Positions 1-12,189 are shown, counted from the first letter of the stretch. The stretch: 64,000 nt of DNA from Apoda limacodes (GCA_946406115.1 OX291547.1:7817001-7881000), one strand, 5' to 3'. Numbers and translations: made by a program. The notes: a model not told the origin generated them from the letters alone.

Positions 1-235
1 AAATTCCACTTCACGTTCCAACTGGCGGAGGTTCGAACCCCGGCAGTCAGCGTGAATCAATGAGTCTTTTCTTAATTTCTCAAGTACACTGATTTATTTA
101 TTCACACCACTGGCTTTTCGGTGAAGGTAAAAATCGTGAGGCAACCTGCATGCGTCACGAAAATAAAAGACGTAACTATGTTCACAATCCACACTGGGCC
201 CGCGTGTGGACTTTGGCCCAAATCACCCTCGCTTA
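1..235 (+). repeat. tRNA-derived SINE (lepidopteran type), cut by window edge
   Basis: A polymerase III B-box-like motif (GGTTCGAACCCC, about position 30) is followed by a body that I recognise from abundant lepidopteran SINEs: a 'GGCTTTTCGGTGAAGG' block (about 112-127), a 'CGTGAGGCAACCTGCATG' block (about 136-153) and a 'CACTGGGCCCGCGTG' block (about 192-206). The order and spacing fit that family as I remember it. The A-box end lies outside the window. The element sits in the last intron of the upstream paralog (copy 0). The family name is not assigned, because that needs a repeat-library search. Confidence 0.7.
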
Positions 236-278
236 TACTATAAAATATTTATTTTAGTTCCTTTTATTTTCTTTTCAG

Positions 279-344
279 ATCGACGAGTACACAGATATGT
301 TATCATTTTCATCCCTTGCTCTTGGTCTTAAGTTTTCAAAATAA
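279..344 (+). CDS. Terminal exon of an upstream prolyl oligopeptidase-like paralog (copy 0), partial
   Basis: A TTTTCAG acceptor at 272-278 is followed by 22 in-frame codons reading IDEYTDMLSF... and ending in TAA at 342-344. They align with the start of exon 15 of the three full copies ([10 protein letters not shown]...), which corresponds to the C-terminal helix of prolyl oligopeptidases. Unlike copies 1-3, this protein stops after ...LGLKFSK and has no extra 20-odd-residue tail. An AATAAA overlaps the stop (340-345) and another lies at 391-396. The other exons are upstream of the window, so whether this copy keeps its catalytic residues is unknown. The identification rests on one short exon plus its place at the head of the array. 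Confidence 0.8.
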   Translation: MDEYTDMLSFSSLALGLKFSK

Positions 345-390
345 ATATTTTTTTAATTCAAATCGTACTATGCAAACCTGAAGTTTTCAA

Positions 391-396
391 AATAAA
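391..396 (+). other. Candidate polyadenylation signal of copy 0
   Basis: AATAAA lies 47 nt after the stop codon and is followed by a T/G-rich stretch. A second AATAAA overlaps the stop codon itself at 340-345. Either could serve. Confidence 0.5.
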
Positions 397-2466
397 TTTG
401 TTATTGATTAAAGTTGTTTTATTTATTTTGTTTACTGTCCGGTACAGATAAGCGGTGACTCATCGGCCTTATCTGGATTAGACTCACCGCTCCGTCCGGC
501 GAGCAATTTATTTCTAAAAACGTGGTTCCCGATACTGGTTTGACGTGACTATACTTAAAATTAATGTCTAGTCCCTCTTTGATTTGTTATGTCCTAATGT
601 AAATTCCCGCTTTCAAGCTAGGCCCTTTACGGACGATTGACAGACGGACATTAACGAAGCATTGGGCTCCACGAACAAGGTCAGTATAAAACTGCATAAC
701 CGTCGCGTCTGTTCATTAAAAGCACATTGTGTATTAAGGGTGGTAAGGAGAAAATTACCAACGATAGGCTATTTAGAAGCCTAAGGCCGAAGGCCGAAAG
801 GCTTTAATGACTCAAGTTTGTAATTCCTGTACCACCCCGTTAAACCTAATGTTTTTCATCACATTTGCGAGTAAATAAATAAAAATATGAGGTGAATAAA
901 TAAATAAACTCACCAAAACACAATTGAAATGGCGGGAATGCAAGTCTAGAAAACAACGCCACGGCTAGATGATAGATTAAAAAGTTTTGACTACTATAAA
1001 AATTGTAATTGCTCGCGGAACGCGTAGTTCATCTTAAACCACAGATGGCGCTTTTATACATACTTGATAGAATATACAGTACGTAGAACGCGCGCGGTGT
1101 GCACAGGAATGGGAGCTTATTAGGCACAGTCTCGAGTAAGCCAGACTCTGGAATACGATTGGTAAGGTCTTACTTCTTGAGACCTGTAAAAGTTCATGCA
1201 TACATTTTTCTTTCGAATTCTAGAGTTTAGCCGTCTCGAGACTGTTTCCAATAAGCTCCCAGGTTTCATTTGTTATTATTGCCTGCGGGTTCTATGAACA
1301 AATCCACTTCGTCCAAACCACTTTTTCCTATAATCTCACATTCTTTAAGGTACGTTTGAAGAACTTAAGAAATATTTTGATTCCAATGAAACAGCGTTCT
1401 CATGAAAAAAACCACAGCGGTAAGGTAACACTGCTACTTATAAAAACATAACTTACTAAAACTCGCAATAAAGCATTCAAAGTTTGTTTTCGCTTACAAA
1501 AATTGCACCGCCGCTTGTTTTAAGAAACTGTTTTGAGTAGAGTCTTAAAGCAGCTGCAAACATATTTTTGGTGTTTTATATCGAGTTTTAGATCACTATT
1601 TAGTTTAACTTATCGGTAAACTAGCTTTGCTCCGCCCACCCTTATTTAGTTAACGGCGTGGGATTCTCGGCAAATCCTCGATTATACTAATGAAGTTTGT
1701 TATAGCAAGCTATGGTTCGTAAGTGGAATTCGGTTAGTTACTACCGTGGGAACATTAAATTTTCCGGGTTAAATAGTAGCTTATCTCCTTTTCCGTATCT
1801 TTAACTCTGTCCATAAATTTAACTCAATTAAATACTCCGTTGCGGCGAGATTGAGGAACCGTTTAATTTTTCGGGATAAACAATACCCTATGTCCTTCTC
1901 CAGTACTCAAACTATTTCCATACCAAATTTCATTTACATCGTTAGACAAATACACAGACAGAGCTACTTTCGCATTTATAATATTATCGGTAAGTGGGCC
2001 CTTATATTTGATTTGCCCGGGGAAATTCCCTTTGCCCGAAGTATTCCCTGCGCTTTATTTCATCAAAATGATGAGAGAAGATATTAATAATAAAATAAAT
2101 GATAGAACTGTCGTATCTGTTGATGCTGATCAAAAACTGATTGCGTGTGATTTATGAAGTATTTGCACGCGCTATTTTCCTTAATCCCTGAACGGATTTT
2201 TTATGTGGTTTTCAGAAAGTTTGGTCAATATTCAGGCAGAAAGCAATTAGTGTAGGTAAATAGTACGCAGCCTTATAGTACGTCGCCTTAGATTTTGGTG
2301 TCGGTTAGACGTTTCAGACCCTTCAGCCGCAAATCTGTATGTACTCATTGTGTTTCTGATTAAAAACGTAAGAAACATGTTACAAGAGTGGCCTTATTCG
2401 CAAGAGCGATATTTCATCGAGCGTTAAAAAAAGTTTGAATGGCACGGAACGATACCCACGTATTTA
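397..2466. other. Intergenic DNA with no gene seen
   Basis: AT-rich spacer downstream of copy 0. No reading frame shows a recognisable domain or a convincing splice pattern. The 78-codon frame at 1851-2087 has a low-complexity composition and no family resemblance. The one structured feature is the inverted repeat at about 1109-1261, listed separately. Confidence 0.6.
1109..1261. repeat. Short foldback element (MITE-like)
   Basis: The outer arms are complementary: GGGAGCTTATTAGGCACAGT and CTCGAG on the left face CTCGAG, ACTGTTTCC and AATAAGCTCCC on the right. That gives a stem of about 27 bp with a few mismatches around a loop of about 100 nt. The right half, with its GCATACATTTTTCT and CGAATT blocks, resembles the larger foldbacks at about 35326-35602 and 52242-52518, so these are probably one MITE family. 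No transposase is encoded and no clear target duplication was found. Confidence 0.5.
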
Positions 2467-3250
2467 TAGTCCGGTCAAAATAGACATTTCAAATTATAAA
2501 AAATTCGACATGCTAAATTTTGGTGGAGACCCTGGGTTCACCATTAGAAATAATATGTCAAAAATTTCCCAACAATCCCATGTGTGCTAAAAAAGTTATT
2601 GGGGGCAAAGGTCAAAATTTTAGGTATTTTGGATTTTTTTAAAAAAAGGTAAGTTTTATGAAAAAGGTAGACCAAACAACAATTAAAGATCTTAAAATTA
2701 TCTACAGAAATGGTCTTTAAGATACAACGATTCTAAAAGTTGAAGAAGTCACGTTTTACATGATATGCACGTTGCTCAAATATGCCACGTATAAATAGTC
2801 AGGCACCTAAAACTAGAAAATGCCTATTTGTTTCTCTTATGTGTATAAACTATACTAGTCTGAAAATATAAACTCAAAAGAAACTCAGTCCCTTAATCAA
2901 TCCCCTCTACATGCATGGCCTTGAATCCGCGAGGCGACGCTCTTATACCTTTTTCGAGTGGCGTAAATGAAATACTTTTAGTGTTTCTTTGAAGTGAATA
3001 TATGCTGACAGAAATCACTGGAGAAAGCTGATTCGTCCCCTACCATTTACCAGTGACTCATGATGGTCACAATCTCCAACATGGGGCAAACGACTACGAA
3101 GAAGAGATATCTAGAAAATCCTAAAATTTTGACCTTTGACCCCGAATAACTTTTTTAGCACACAACGGATCGATGGGGACTTTTGACACTTTATTTGCAA
3201 TGGTGTTCCCAAGGTTGACCACTTTTTTTATGTCTATTTTGACCGGACTA
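2467..3250. mobile_element. Non-autonomous DNA transposon (MITE-like) with long terminal inverted repeats
   Basis: The left end reads TAGTCCGGTCAAAATAGACA and the right end is its exact inverse complement. The inverted arms extend about 150 bp inward with moderate divergence and share the blocks GTGTGCTAAAAAAGTTATT and GGTCAAAATTTTAGG. Both ends are flanked by TTA (2464-2466 and 3251-3253), consistent with a 3-bp target duplication as in the PIF/Harbinger group. The interior of about 480 bp codes for nothing recognisable. The superfamily is inferred from target-site length only. Confidence 0.65.
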
Positions 3251-3253
3251 TTA

Positions 3254-3810
3254 TTCACACGACGACGGCGATTTTAAAGCACTGCGCTTTTTTAATCGAG
3301 CACTGTTGGATTTTCGACGTTGAGCGTTGGACTTGAAATTGAATTAAGCGTAAAAAATCGTCAACGTCGTGTTTTAACGCGACGCTTTTTAAACTCTCGT
3401 GGAATAGGGCCTAAATCTGAGTTGACAGATCACTCGGATGCACTAGAAAGTACACAAAATGACGCGAACGGGAGGCAACACAAATGTCCTGTGCATTTAT
3501 GTTGCCTACCGTCCGCGCCAGTTGTTAGATTGCTTAAAATTTGACAAAGGCATATATCCACAATCCTAATAATTGAAGAGTGTGCTAAAGCATGAATGAA
3601 AAACGGAAATGCTGGAAAACAACAGTTAGTTCAGTATATTTTCTATCCAAGATGTTTTGAAAATGTCAAAAAATATTTCTTCTAATGTTTAAACTATGTT
3701 TGTCCATCATTTTTATTATTTTACAATCTAATAGTTTATGCCATATACATATGTTAATAGTTTTGACAAAATCCTTACATAAACACCCTAAAAAAAAACA
3801 AAGTGTAGCG
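3254..3810. other. Intergenic DNA with a strong hairpin
   Basis: The first 220 bp are relatively GC-rich and contain an inverted repeat at 3461-3519. Its two arms of about 26 nt pair with four mismatches around a loop of about 6 nt. The frame at 3320-3544 that overlaps it shows no recognisable domain. The rest of the stretch is AT-rich with nothing identifiable. Confidence 0.5.
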
Positions 3811-3813
3811 CTA

Positions 3814-3862
3814 AGCGGTCACCCATCCAGTGGCTGACCAAGCCCCACGTTGGTGAACTTTG
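3814..3862 (-). repeat. 5S rRNA-like fragment, possible 5S-derived SINE head
   Basis: On the minus strand the block reads AAGTTCACCAACGTGGGGC, then TTGGTCAGCCACTGGATGGG, then TGACCGC. This follows the 3' half of insect 5S rRNA (AAGTTAAGCAACGTCGGGC, then GGTCAGTACTTGGATGGG, then TGACCGCC), including the internal promoter C-box. The 5' half of 5S is not recognisable, so this is a fragment or SINE head and not a functional 5S gene. Confidence 0.5.
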
Positions 3863-5002
3863 AATATCTATATCTTTATAAAAAAATGTGTTACTATTTC
3901 GCTTAATAATAGCTAGGTGGCGCTGTGTGCCGTGGCCAGCGAGGTCACCGGATCTTACCCCTTTAGATTATTTTCTGTGGGGGTATGTAAATAATGCAAT
4001 CTACAAAGACACGTATAATGCAATTAATGATTTAAAACTTTAATTTCTGGAAAATATTCTAAACGGAATTGTAACGACTCTTGTCGTTATTTTCTAATAA
4101 TAGGTTTGTACGAAATTATACTCAACTGTTCAGATAATATTTTAATATATTTTATATAAATAATTTACAATAATACATATATCTTATAACGTCACACGAG
4201 TATGGTTACGGAAAACTGGAAACATACTGTATTAATAATTATTAATTAAACTGTTGCTCAAATACATAGATTTTAGAACGGGTACTACGTGGTTATATTT
4301 GTTTTATGTAGTAAATTACAAGGCTGCAGTTAAACCTTGTAACTTTGATTATTATTTTATTTCCTTATAAGTTTCTAAATATTTACGTGACATTTAACAC
4401 TTACAGAATCAATAATATTGTGATGCCGAAGGTTAGGTTAAATAGGTAAGTGAAGGTTTAATAGGTATAGGTAACCTTAGAAAATAAAAAAAGTAATTTG
4501 TTAAAATCCAACACTTTCCTTAAGTTTCCCGTATGTTACTACTTTTCAGAATTCGTTCCTTATTAGCGACAATATCGAATGGTGTAATAATACAGAGTGC
4601 GTTTTTTTTTAAAATCAACTGGTTCGATTCTTGGCTAAGAATATTAATTTTTCGAAAATCAAATGATGCAGTTTTAGTTTCTATCAAAATTAGGCCCAAA
4701 ACTCTTTTGATTACCTTTCGCTATTCCTCATAGTTTCGGATTTGGCCATGCACGCCCAGTTAAAAAATTCAACCTCTATACAAAAATCAATTTATTATTT
4801 TAATTATTTAATTTTGGTTACAAATTTAAAAATCTGTTCTGGTTACCATCTACAGTTATTCATCTAGTATTTTTTGTTAAAACTTTTTATTAATTACAAA
4901 TCATTTTTCTAAATTTATTAAATTTTGTGATTGTTATTTTTAATGTTTTTTACCAATTTGCAAAAATATGTTCTGCTTGCCGGCTTTAATAAAGACTAAT
5001 CT
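3863..5002. other. Intergenic AT-rich DNA with no gene seen
   Basis: Mostly A/T-rich sequence with short poly-A and poly-T runs. A small GC-richer patch at about 3905-3960 probably belongs to the same element as the 5S-like fragment. The 66-codon frame at 4533-4733 has no recognisable features. Confidence 0.55.
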
Positions 5003-5062
5003 TTTCAACCGACTTCAAAGAAGGAGGAGGTTCTCAATTCGACTGTATTTTTTTTATAATGT
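5003..5062 (+). repeat. Fragment of a common lepidopteran interspersed repeat
   Basis: The phrase CAACCGACTTCAAAGAAGG, then AGGAGGTTCTCAATTCGACT, then GTATTTTTTTT is one I recognise as recurrent in lepidopteran genomic sequence. The classification of the parent element is unknown to me. Identification is from memory only. Confidence 0.4.
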
Positions 5063-6649
5063 TAGTAAAATTTATATTAGTTATTGCATGAGTTGAATAG
5101 TAATCAACTACGAAAGTGATGGAATTTTGTTTAAGCCCTCTTCTGCCAAATTTTTCAATCACTTACCGCGCCTAAACTACAGTCACACAAAATTAATATG
5201 AAAACCGCTGTTTCCATTGTTTCTATTATATAAGAAATAATGAAAAATAAAATATATTACAAAAATAAATTATAAATTTGAATAATTTTAACAAATTGAT
5301 TTCCAATTAGGTCTAAGTAAATTAATTTTAATGATTCTAAGTATAAACAAACAACTAAGTATAAAAAAAAGATCACGCAACATGAACTATTTGTAGCAAA
5401 AACATTTAATATTTTCCTCTTTTTCTATATAAATTCTTTCACTGCCCTTTCAATAAGAGAGATCACGTCTCTCTTCAGGTCCAGTCACCTGCGCGGCGCT
5501 ACACATACATATGTGAGGGCAGGTCAACTTACGCTGGACGTTTGAGTGACTTGAACGCAGAAAAACCTCAACACGTCACGCTCAAAAACGTCTACGTGTT
5601 CTTAACACTTTGACGATTATTTTAAGCTTTAAGTCATTTTTCAATTAACTTTGACCACCTCTGTCTATGACAGTGTAAATAATTCATTTTCGTCCGGAGC
5701 TAAGGATCTAGCATCATTTTCTATCTTACTCTCTGTGTTCTGAAACGCAGCCAAGTCTTGACTTCGCATAACAGGAACAAAAGACATCAACGCGCGTACA
5801 ATATTTGTTTTCCATAAAGTTACAAATTTACAAATAGCTGTCCAAAAAAATTGTATTTTTTGAGATGTCGTAGTCAAAAAGGGAACCCTTATTTTTAACA
5901 TGTCTCGTCACGTCCGTTTATCTGTCCGTCCGTCGTCACTTCTGCTATTTTCGCTGACAAAATTTAACAGAAGGGTGTCTCATGTAAATCGTTACAGACA
6001 GTTTTGTTGTAAGATTGAAAATAAAATCAAGGTCGAGTCTTAGTATATTGAATTAAAGGAATAAAAAAATTACGCACCATAATTTAAACTACTACCGTTT
6101 AGTGAAAATATTATCATATAGATAGGTCTTCAAAAAAGATTTTTAGGTTTTAAATAACTTTTTATTAAAAATCTTAAATAAAAACAATAGCACTTTATAT
6201 AAATTCTTCTAACAAAATTATTATTAAACAAGCTTGATTTTAAGTGATCACTGTACCCTGAACGCTTACAACACCAGAAACTTTCCTCGCATGTTATCTT
6301 TCGAAAATAGACTCATTAATTTCTTAAGAGGAAATATCCCAACCAAGCAAATAAAGAAATATGCAAATGCAAATGGGCCATGGTTATAACGTCATTAGGT
6401 CATGTGGCACATGGACCACTGCCCTCGCCTAAAGATATTTTTTTAAAAATAGGCTTATTTTTGGAAGCAATCAATCAATTATTTATAGGGATGGCATATT
6501 CAATTCAATTCAATTCATTTTTATTTTTGGGACAAGTAACAATTTATCTTAAAAACTACGTATTTTAGTAGCTAATACAACTTTAATACAAATTTAATAT
6601 TATATACAACTATCAAATTTAGTTTTTTAAAACTGTCGGCAATGACACT
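5063..6649. other. Intergenic DNA with no gene seen
   Basis: AT-rich spacer. A moderately GC-rich patch at about 5455-5580 and a (CAATT)n-like run at about 6498-6518 are the only compositional features. No coding exon or RNA gene could be supported. Confidence 0.55.
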
Positions 6650-6900
6650 CAGGACCCCGTTACCACTCCCACGCCCATACAACGTGAAACCTATCTGTGC
6701 GCGCTACTGCGAACATTGTAGACGCACTGCACAAGCGGGGGAGCTTCAGCAGCGCCCTGAACGAATTATTGTACTGAACCCTCAGTGCATTAGCTACCCT
6801 CTGAGTATAGATGAACCAAAGACTCCTCGAGTACAATGAAGTACAGAATGCCTTGAAAAGCACTATTTTAACCGTGTCTGTACATCGTGAGAACTTATAA
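6650..6900 (-). pseudogene. Non-LTR retrotransposon reverse-transcriptase C-terminal fragment
   Basis: Read on the minus strand, the frame at 6660-6863 contains LRVQYNNSFRALLKLPRLCS, then ASTMFAVARTDRFH. This matches a motif I know from the region after the reverse transcriptase in lepidopteran LINEs (LRVxYNxAFRxLLGLPRxCSASxMF). There is no catalytic core and no complete frame. It is a relic of a LINE family different from the abundant one described for 31293-32063. Confidence 0.55.
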
Positions 6901-8557
6901 TTTATTTATAATTTAATGTATAGTATGTTACATTTATGTTGCACAACAATCACAAAGAAAAACAGAAAAATAATACCTAAGTCAGTATAACAAATACACT
7001 TACGAGGAAAAATAACTAGTTACTTAGAATAATGACGATATTTCATAAACTAAGTAGTAAAGATAGTTTTATGAAACAAAAAGTATATTGAAAGGAGTTT
7101 TTTTTACACATAAATTAATAAATAAGTGTTCAAATACGCTCCAATGTTTTTTTGACTTTATAGAGCTATTATGAGTTTTTTTGGAAATATTGTAGTCTAT
7201 GTAAGTGACTAGGTATTTTTGTTCCTCAGTGAATAACCTTGGTAGAGGAAATTTTATGCAACAAAATTTTACAAATATTTTTTAAGAATTGGGTTTAACG
7301 CAAATAAGATACCTACTGAGATGTTTGGAATATATCGATCTCGAAACAAAATATTTACTTATAGACTTGGAGACCCGTAATCTGTCCTATGGACTGCGCA
7401 ATAGACTCACAAAATTGTCCATCCTTTCACAGCGAACCTGTGGTTTCGTCTTCTGTTTTGAATGTTCATGACTTTTGCAACCATGTTTGTTTTACAGCTG
7501 GCTTAGGAAAAGCACTGTCCAGTTCTCTATGACTATGTATTTACCTGATACACCATTTGCCTATATCGTAGGACAGTGGAGCCTCCATGTTCGGATGCCG
7601 TGTTGATCATAGACCATAGTTTATTATAAGATTCGTGAAGCAAGAACATACAAGAGAAATACATCATCGTCGCTTTTTAAAGTGAATTTGCAAACAACTT
7701 TTTAATATAAATACTTGTCTACAATATCCCATTCTGTCTTATATTTTTAATCGTTTTACAGAAAAACAGTAAATACAATACAGCCTCCGGATAATAGAAA
7801 CATTTATATTTTTTTTTCCTTTTTCAGTGTTCTTTACAGATTTTTTACGATCTTTTCTTCGGATCGGATCTTCTCCTTAATGGAAAACTAGAAAATCTCG
7901 AAACTAAAAATATAAATGGGTCTGTATGCCCCTTGTGCACCTGAGCCTTTTTTTCTTTATTTTACCAACAGTAAAATTCAATAATACTTTTTCTCAAATA
8001 TTGCCTAAACTATTTAAATTTAACTCTAAAGATTTAACAAAATGCATTACAATATATATCTTTAACATATGACAGCTTTAAAGATAGAGAAATTTACACT
8101 CATATGATAAAACATACATGTACTTCAATGTTATGAATCAAAAGGTTTCAGTTTTATACGTATTTGTGCAGAAATAATGTTTACTCAATCGGATATTTTT
8201 ATATTAACAATGAGTAAGTTGTTGAGAGCTGCTCTACTATTCACCTTAAATAACCTAATGCTCTAAGTCTGACATTTAAAAACAGTGATCCTATTATTTA
8301 CCTACCTAATTATATTTAAAATCTAAACTAATGATAAATAAATCTTCGGTATATTTCGATCTTAAACCTTTGCACTTTATCCATAGCAGATTATGTTAAT
8401 CGATCTGGTTTTAAAGGTCAAACCTTTTCAGATACCTAACTCGTTACCAGTGGATACTTTAACAGAAAGTAATGATTATTTTCACTATGTTATCAAAGCT
8501 TTTTTTACCTTCCACTCACAAATATGGGAGCTTTTGATAAGATACTAGCTATTTATT
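6901..8557. other. Intergenic AT-rich DNA with no gene seen
   Basis: Long AT-rich spacer. Short frames, for example at 7289-7471, show no domain, no conserved neighbour and no splice signals worth calling. Confidence 0.55.
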
Positions 8558-8872
8558 TTGTTTTTAGGGTTTCGCAGTCCAACAAGGAAGATTTTTATTT
8601 TACCATCTGTCTATAATACTACTACAACCATGTTATTAAGAGAATATTTTATCAATTTTTCCAATGACAAGGACATTAGCGCTGGTGTCCTGCAGGGTTC
8701 TTTGCTCCCTATTTTTTTTTTACAGCACATTTGTCAATCGACGACATATATTCATCTGCAAATGACACTATCGAATACGCACCGTTATGGAAGAAAGCCG
8801 CGGAAAATTTGTGTCGAAAACAGTCTTGCCAACTACATTCGATTCAACCTGACCAAGTATGTATTTTAAAGC
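8558..8872 (+). pseudogene. Degenerate LINE reverse-transcriptase fragment
   Basis: A 103-codon frame carries ISAGVLQGSLLPIFF, a decayed form of the reverse-transcriptase motif (A/G)GVPQGSxLxPxLF. It is followed by TTYIHLQMTLSNTHRYG, which resembles the stretch after it in Jockey-like elements. Pro is replaced by Leu in the PQGS signature and spacing is lost, so this is a dead copy. Family-level assignment is uncertain. Confidence 0.5.
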
Positions 8873-11077
8873 TGAATTTTTTTTTAATTTTGCTACTGTA
8901 GGTACCTATACATTACAAATGAAGCGATAACACATCTAACTTAACATAACACAGACTTGATCTATTGAAATGTGTTTAATGTCAATTTGCATAATACCTA
9001 CGGCTTATATATAAGATTATATCACAACTTACAATGATAAGAGAGAAACTTATGTTTCTTTGGGATAGAATTCAGCGATGAAAACTGACTGTCACAATAC
9101 GGTAACCCATAACCCAGCAGCGCGGTCACATTAATGTGGCTACGTATACCTAAACTCTCAAGGGCTGTATATTAAAAAAAAATAGCTATTAGCACCCCAA
9201 TAATAAAAAAAAAAATTGTTTTTCGCGTCTATTTTATTAATATGTAGGCTCCAAAATAGCTATTTATTGTAAAAAAAAAATTCTTCCCATTTTTGACGAA
9301 AGTCCCTAAAGTGCAATTTTACCTCAATTATTTGATGACATATTAGGTTTTGGAGACTTTTATTTTAAGGCCATGCTCAAATGGTATCCTACAACACACG
9401 ATACGAGCTACGGTCATGGCAAGATGTGGGGTAGCAGGTACCACTGTCGCTCACGCAGGTATCATAAAATATGACAATTATTTATTTTTATCTATTTCCG
9501 AATTTTACTCTAAACCAGCAATAAAAAGAGTCTTGTAAAGAACTGCTTTTAATTGTTGTTTATTTCTAACAAATCATTTAAAGGCTGCGATTGACATAGT
9601 ATGCAGTTTATTGATTTCCAAACACAATAAATATCTAAATTTTGAATTATCTTAACACTTTCGAATCCGAATGAATTTATGAGTATGCTAATTAAAGTAA
9701 GTAGTATGTATATGTAAGAATAAAATTTCAAGGCCAAGGTCACGGACACGCATTGTAAATCAAAAAGTGATTTACCAAAAGCGTTAAGGAAGCTGTAACT
9801 TGGCTCAGAGTAAAATCAGGGAAAAGCAAATGAGACAAGTTTAAGGAATTCATTATGGTAACAAAGTCCAGGCTCCGGGTGTCTCGAACTTATAAAACCT
9901 TATAATTTACATAAAGTGTTCTCGCAAGGTAAATTAATTTACTTTCTCGCACATAATATTATTATAGTGACATTATCGAACCCTACAATGTCACAAGCCT
10001 ATATAGGTTATAGATAGGCTTAAGTATCGCTACACAGAAGCAGTTATAAAACTATTTGAAGCTATAACAGTCTATTTCACAAAGCATGGTGCGGGAGATA
10101 CTAGATTTTTGACTAAATTGCAGCCTTCGGTAACCACAATAAAGTTAAAGATTGTGTTATTTTAAGGATATAAATAATATCTTTATTATATGATTTATAT
10201 AATAATATTAAACAATTTTATTATATGTCAAGAAACATACTACGGAGAATGGACTATAATAAAGATACTTGGCTCAGTATAATACATCAAAGTTAATCGT
10301 ATACGGTAATTAAAACAACTGCGACAAAATACGACCACTGAAGGTTTGTTTTGAGTCTCCACAATACCCCAACTATTTACTTAGAAACAAATTAATAACA
10401 CAGTCAACAAAATTCTTCATTAATCTACCAAGTGACTTGAAAACGGACGCCATAATAGTCGTCAAAGTTTAATACCTATGTTAAACATATTCCAAAAATC
10501 GTTAAAAGTACACAAATAAGTCAAGTACTTTTTAACATGTGGCCGAACAAATAAGGTTTATTTTTAACAATGATTATACAAATAGTAATGGCTACGGAAC
10601 CCTACATTAAACATGGCATGTCACTTTTGTCCGAATTTTTATTCATTAAATTCTTTATACCTCTTGCAATAGTTGAATCTAGCAAAAGAAACCAGTAATT
10701 ATTTTGTATTATCAAAAAAAAAAAGTCAGTACCAGTCAAGAAACAAATAGATTAACAAGTTTTGAATCTTAAATGTTACCGTCTCTATAATTTATTCCAC
10801 AAAACGTGTCCCGTGCAAAGAGATATCGGTGTAAATATCATAACAAAAAAAAATAAAAAAGAGTAGGTACTCTTGTTTTTCGATGACTGAAATAAGATCC
10901 CCATGGCTTAGGAAGCGAGATGAATTTAATCAGAATCCAGTGCATAGGATAGGGACAAGTATAGTTCCTATTTCCAAGAGAATGCGAAAATATCTAAAAA
11001 TGATTGTTTTAAGATTTTAAAGGCAAAAGAGTTAAAAATATTGGTCTGTCACGGCGTGGACTGTCGACTAACCTACA
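8873..11077. other. Intergenic AT-rich DNA with no gene seen
   Basis: Spacer with poly-A runs. Small frames at 9350-9538 and 9549-9749 have no recognisable content. A slightly GC-richer patch at about 9365-9460 could be a transposon remnant but matches nothing I recognise. Confidence 0.55.
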
Positions 11078-11212
11078 TTTTTTTTAATACCACTAAAGCG
11101 GTCCGCCTGATGGTGAGCGGTCACCGCAGCCTATGGACGCTTGCAACACCTGGGGCATCACTTGCGCATTGCCGACCCTTCAAAAATCTAATAACTTCTT
11201 TCTTGAAGTATC
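11078..11212 (-). mobile_element. 5'-truncated LINE, 3' end only
   Basis: A T-run (poly-A tail on the minus strand) is followed by ACCACTAAAGCGGTCCGCCT, GATGGTGAGCGGTCACCG and GACGCTTGCAACACC. This is the inverse complement of the 3' end of the intact-looking LINE at 31293-32063. Only about 130 bp survive, with no coding capacity beyond the last residues. Confidence 0.7.
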
Positions 11213-12189
11213 CCTCTCATTCAAGTATACATTTTCAATAATTTGATAGTTTTTTGTTTTAATAGGTTTTGCGTAAAACCTGCTAAAGTAACTTTATAGA
11301 GCACATTAAAAAAAAAAACATGAAGAAACGTCTTCGCAATCATGTTTTGGGCTCCGACACGAACTAGTATATACTCTATTTAACCGAATACGGTGAAGCA
11401 AAAGGAGGGTTACGATTTTGACCGGTTTGTTTGTACTTCTGTGGGTATTGTAGAAACACCCCTGCCCACATGTTTATTTTATTTAAGAGTTAATGATAGG
11501 TAAATTAATGATTAAAATGATATTTAATAATAGGTAATTGTTTTAAAATGACATAAGCTTAAAAAGAAAAAAAAATGAAATCAAATTAATTTAAAACAAA
11601 ACAAAATATAATATAATAAATAACGTGCATGACTAAATACTATTACTCACCACTTTTTTGTAGCTATAACGACTTTCATATCAATGAAGTCTTCAGACCA
11701 GAGTTAATTAACACCAGCAATTCCCGAAGTGTCTTAGTTCCCAGTTTCTAACTTCAGAATATTTTCGGATTTTTCTACACCACTAGTTTAAAAAAAATAC
11801 GTTACACTTTTGTTGTAGTGTGGGTGTATGTAGTATAATATGTTTTATGTAAAATGTATGTGTGTATAAATATATACATATAAATCAAAAAGATTTAAAA
11901 AATTCGTCGTTAGGCTCCTGTAAATTTAGAAATTAACCCTATATAGATTTTCATGGTTAATTATCAGATTTGTCATTTAATTTTTTTTTCTGAAGATTAA
12001 TTTTTTTTCTTAAAAAAATTCCTGCATTTTGGGTTCACCTTTACACCATACCTACAACCAATCTGATCTGGCAGTATCGTGAAGGATCAGCCTTCAAAAC
12101 CTTCCCATGAAATCAAAATTTTGGGAATTTCGGAGATTATGGCGAGCTTACATGATTATTTTTAATATAATTTTAACATTTGTAACATA
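11213..12189. other. Intergenic DNA with no gene seen
   Basis: AT-rich spacer. The patch at about 11340-11460 looks like diverged transposon sequence of a type common in moths and butterflies but cannot be assigned. No coding content. Confidence 0.5.

Noticed and set aside
1851..2087. A 78-codon frame in the spacer after copy 0, and similar small frames at 4533, 5665, 7289 and 9350
   Set aside because: Lengths are those expected by chance in AT-rich DNA, with no domains, no splice signals and no conservation in other units.
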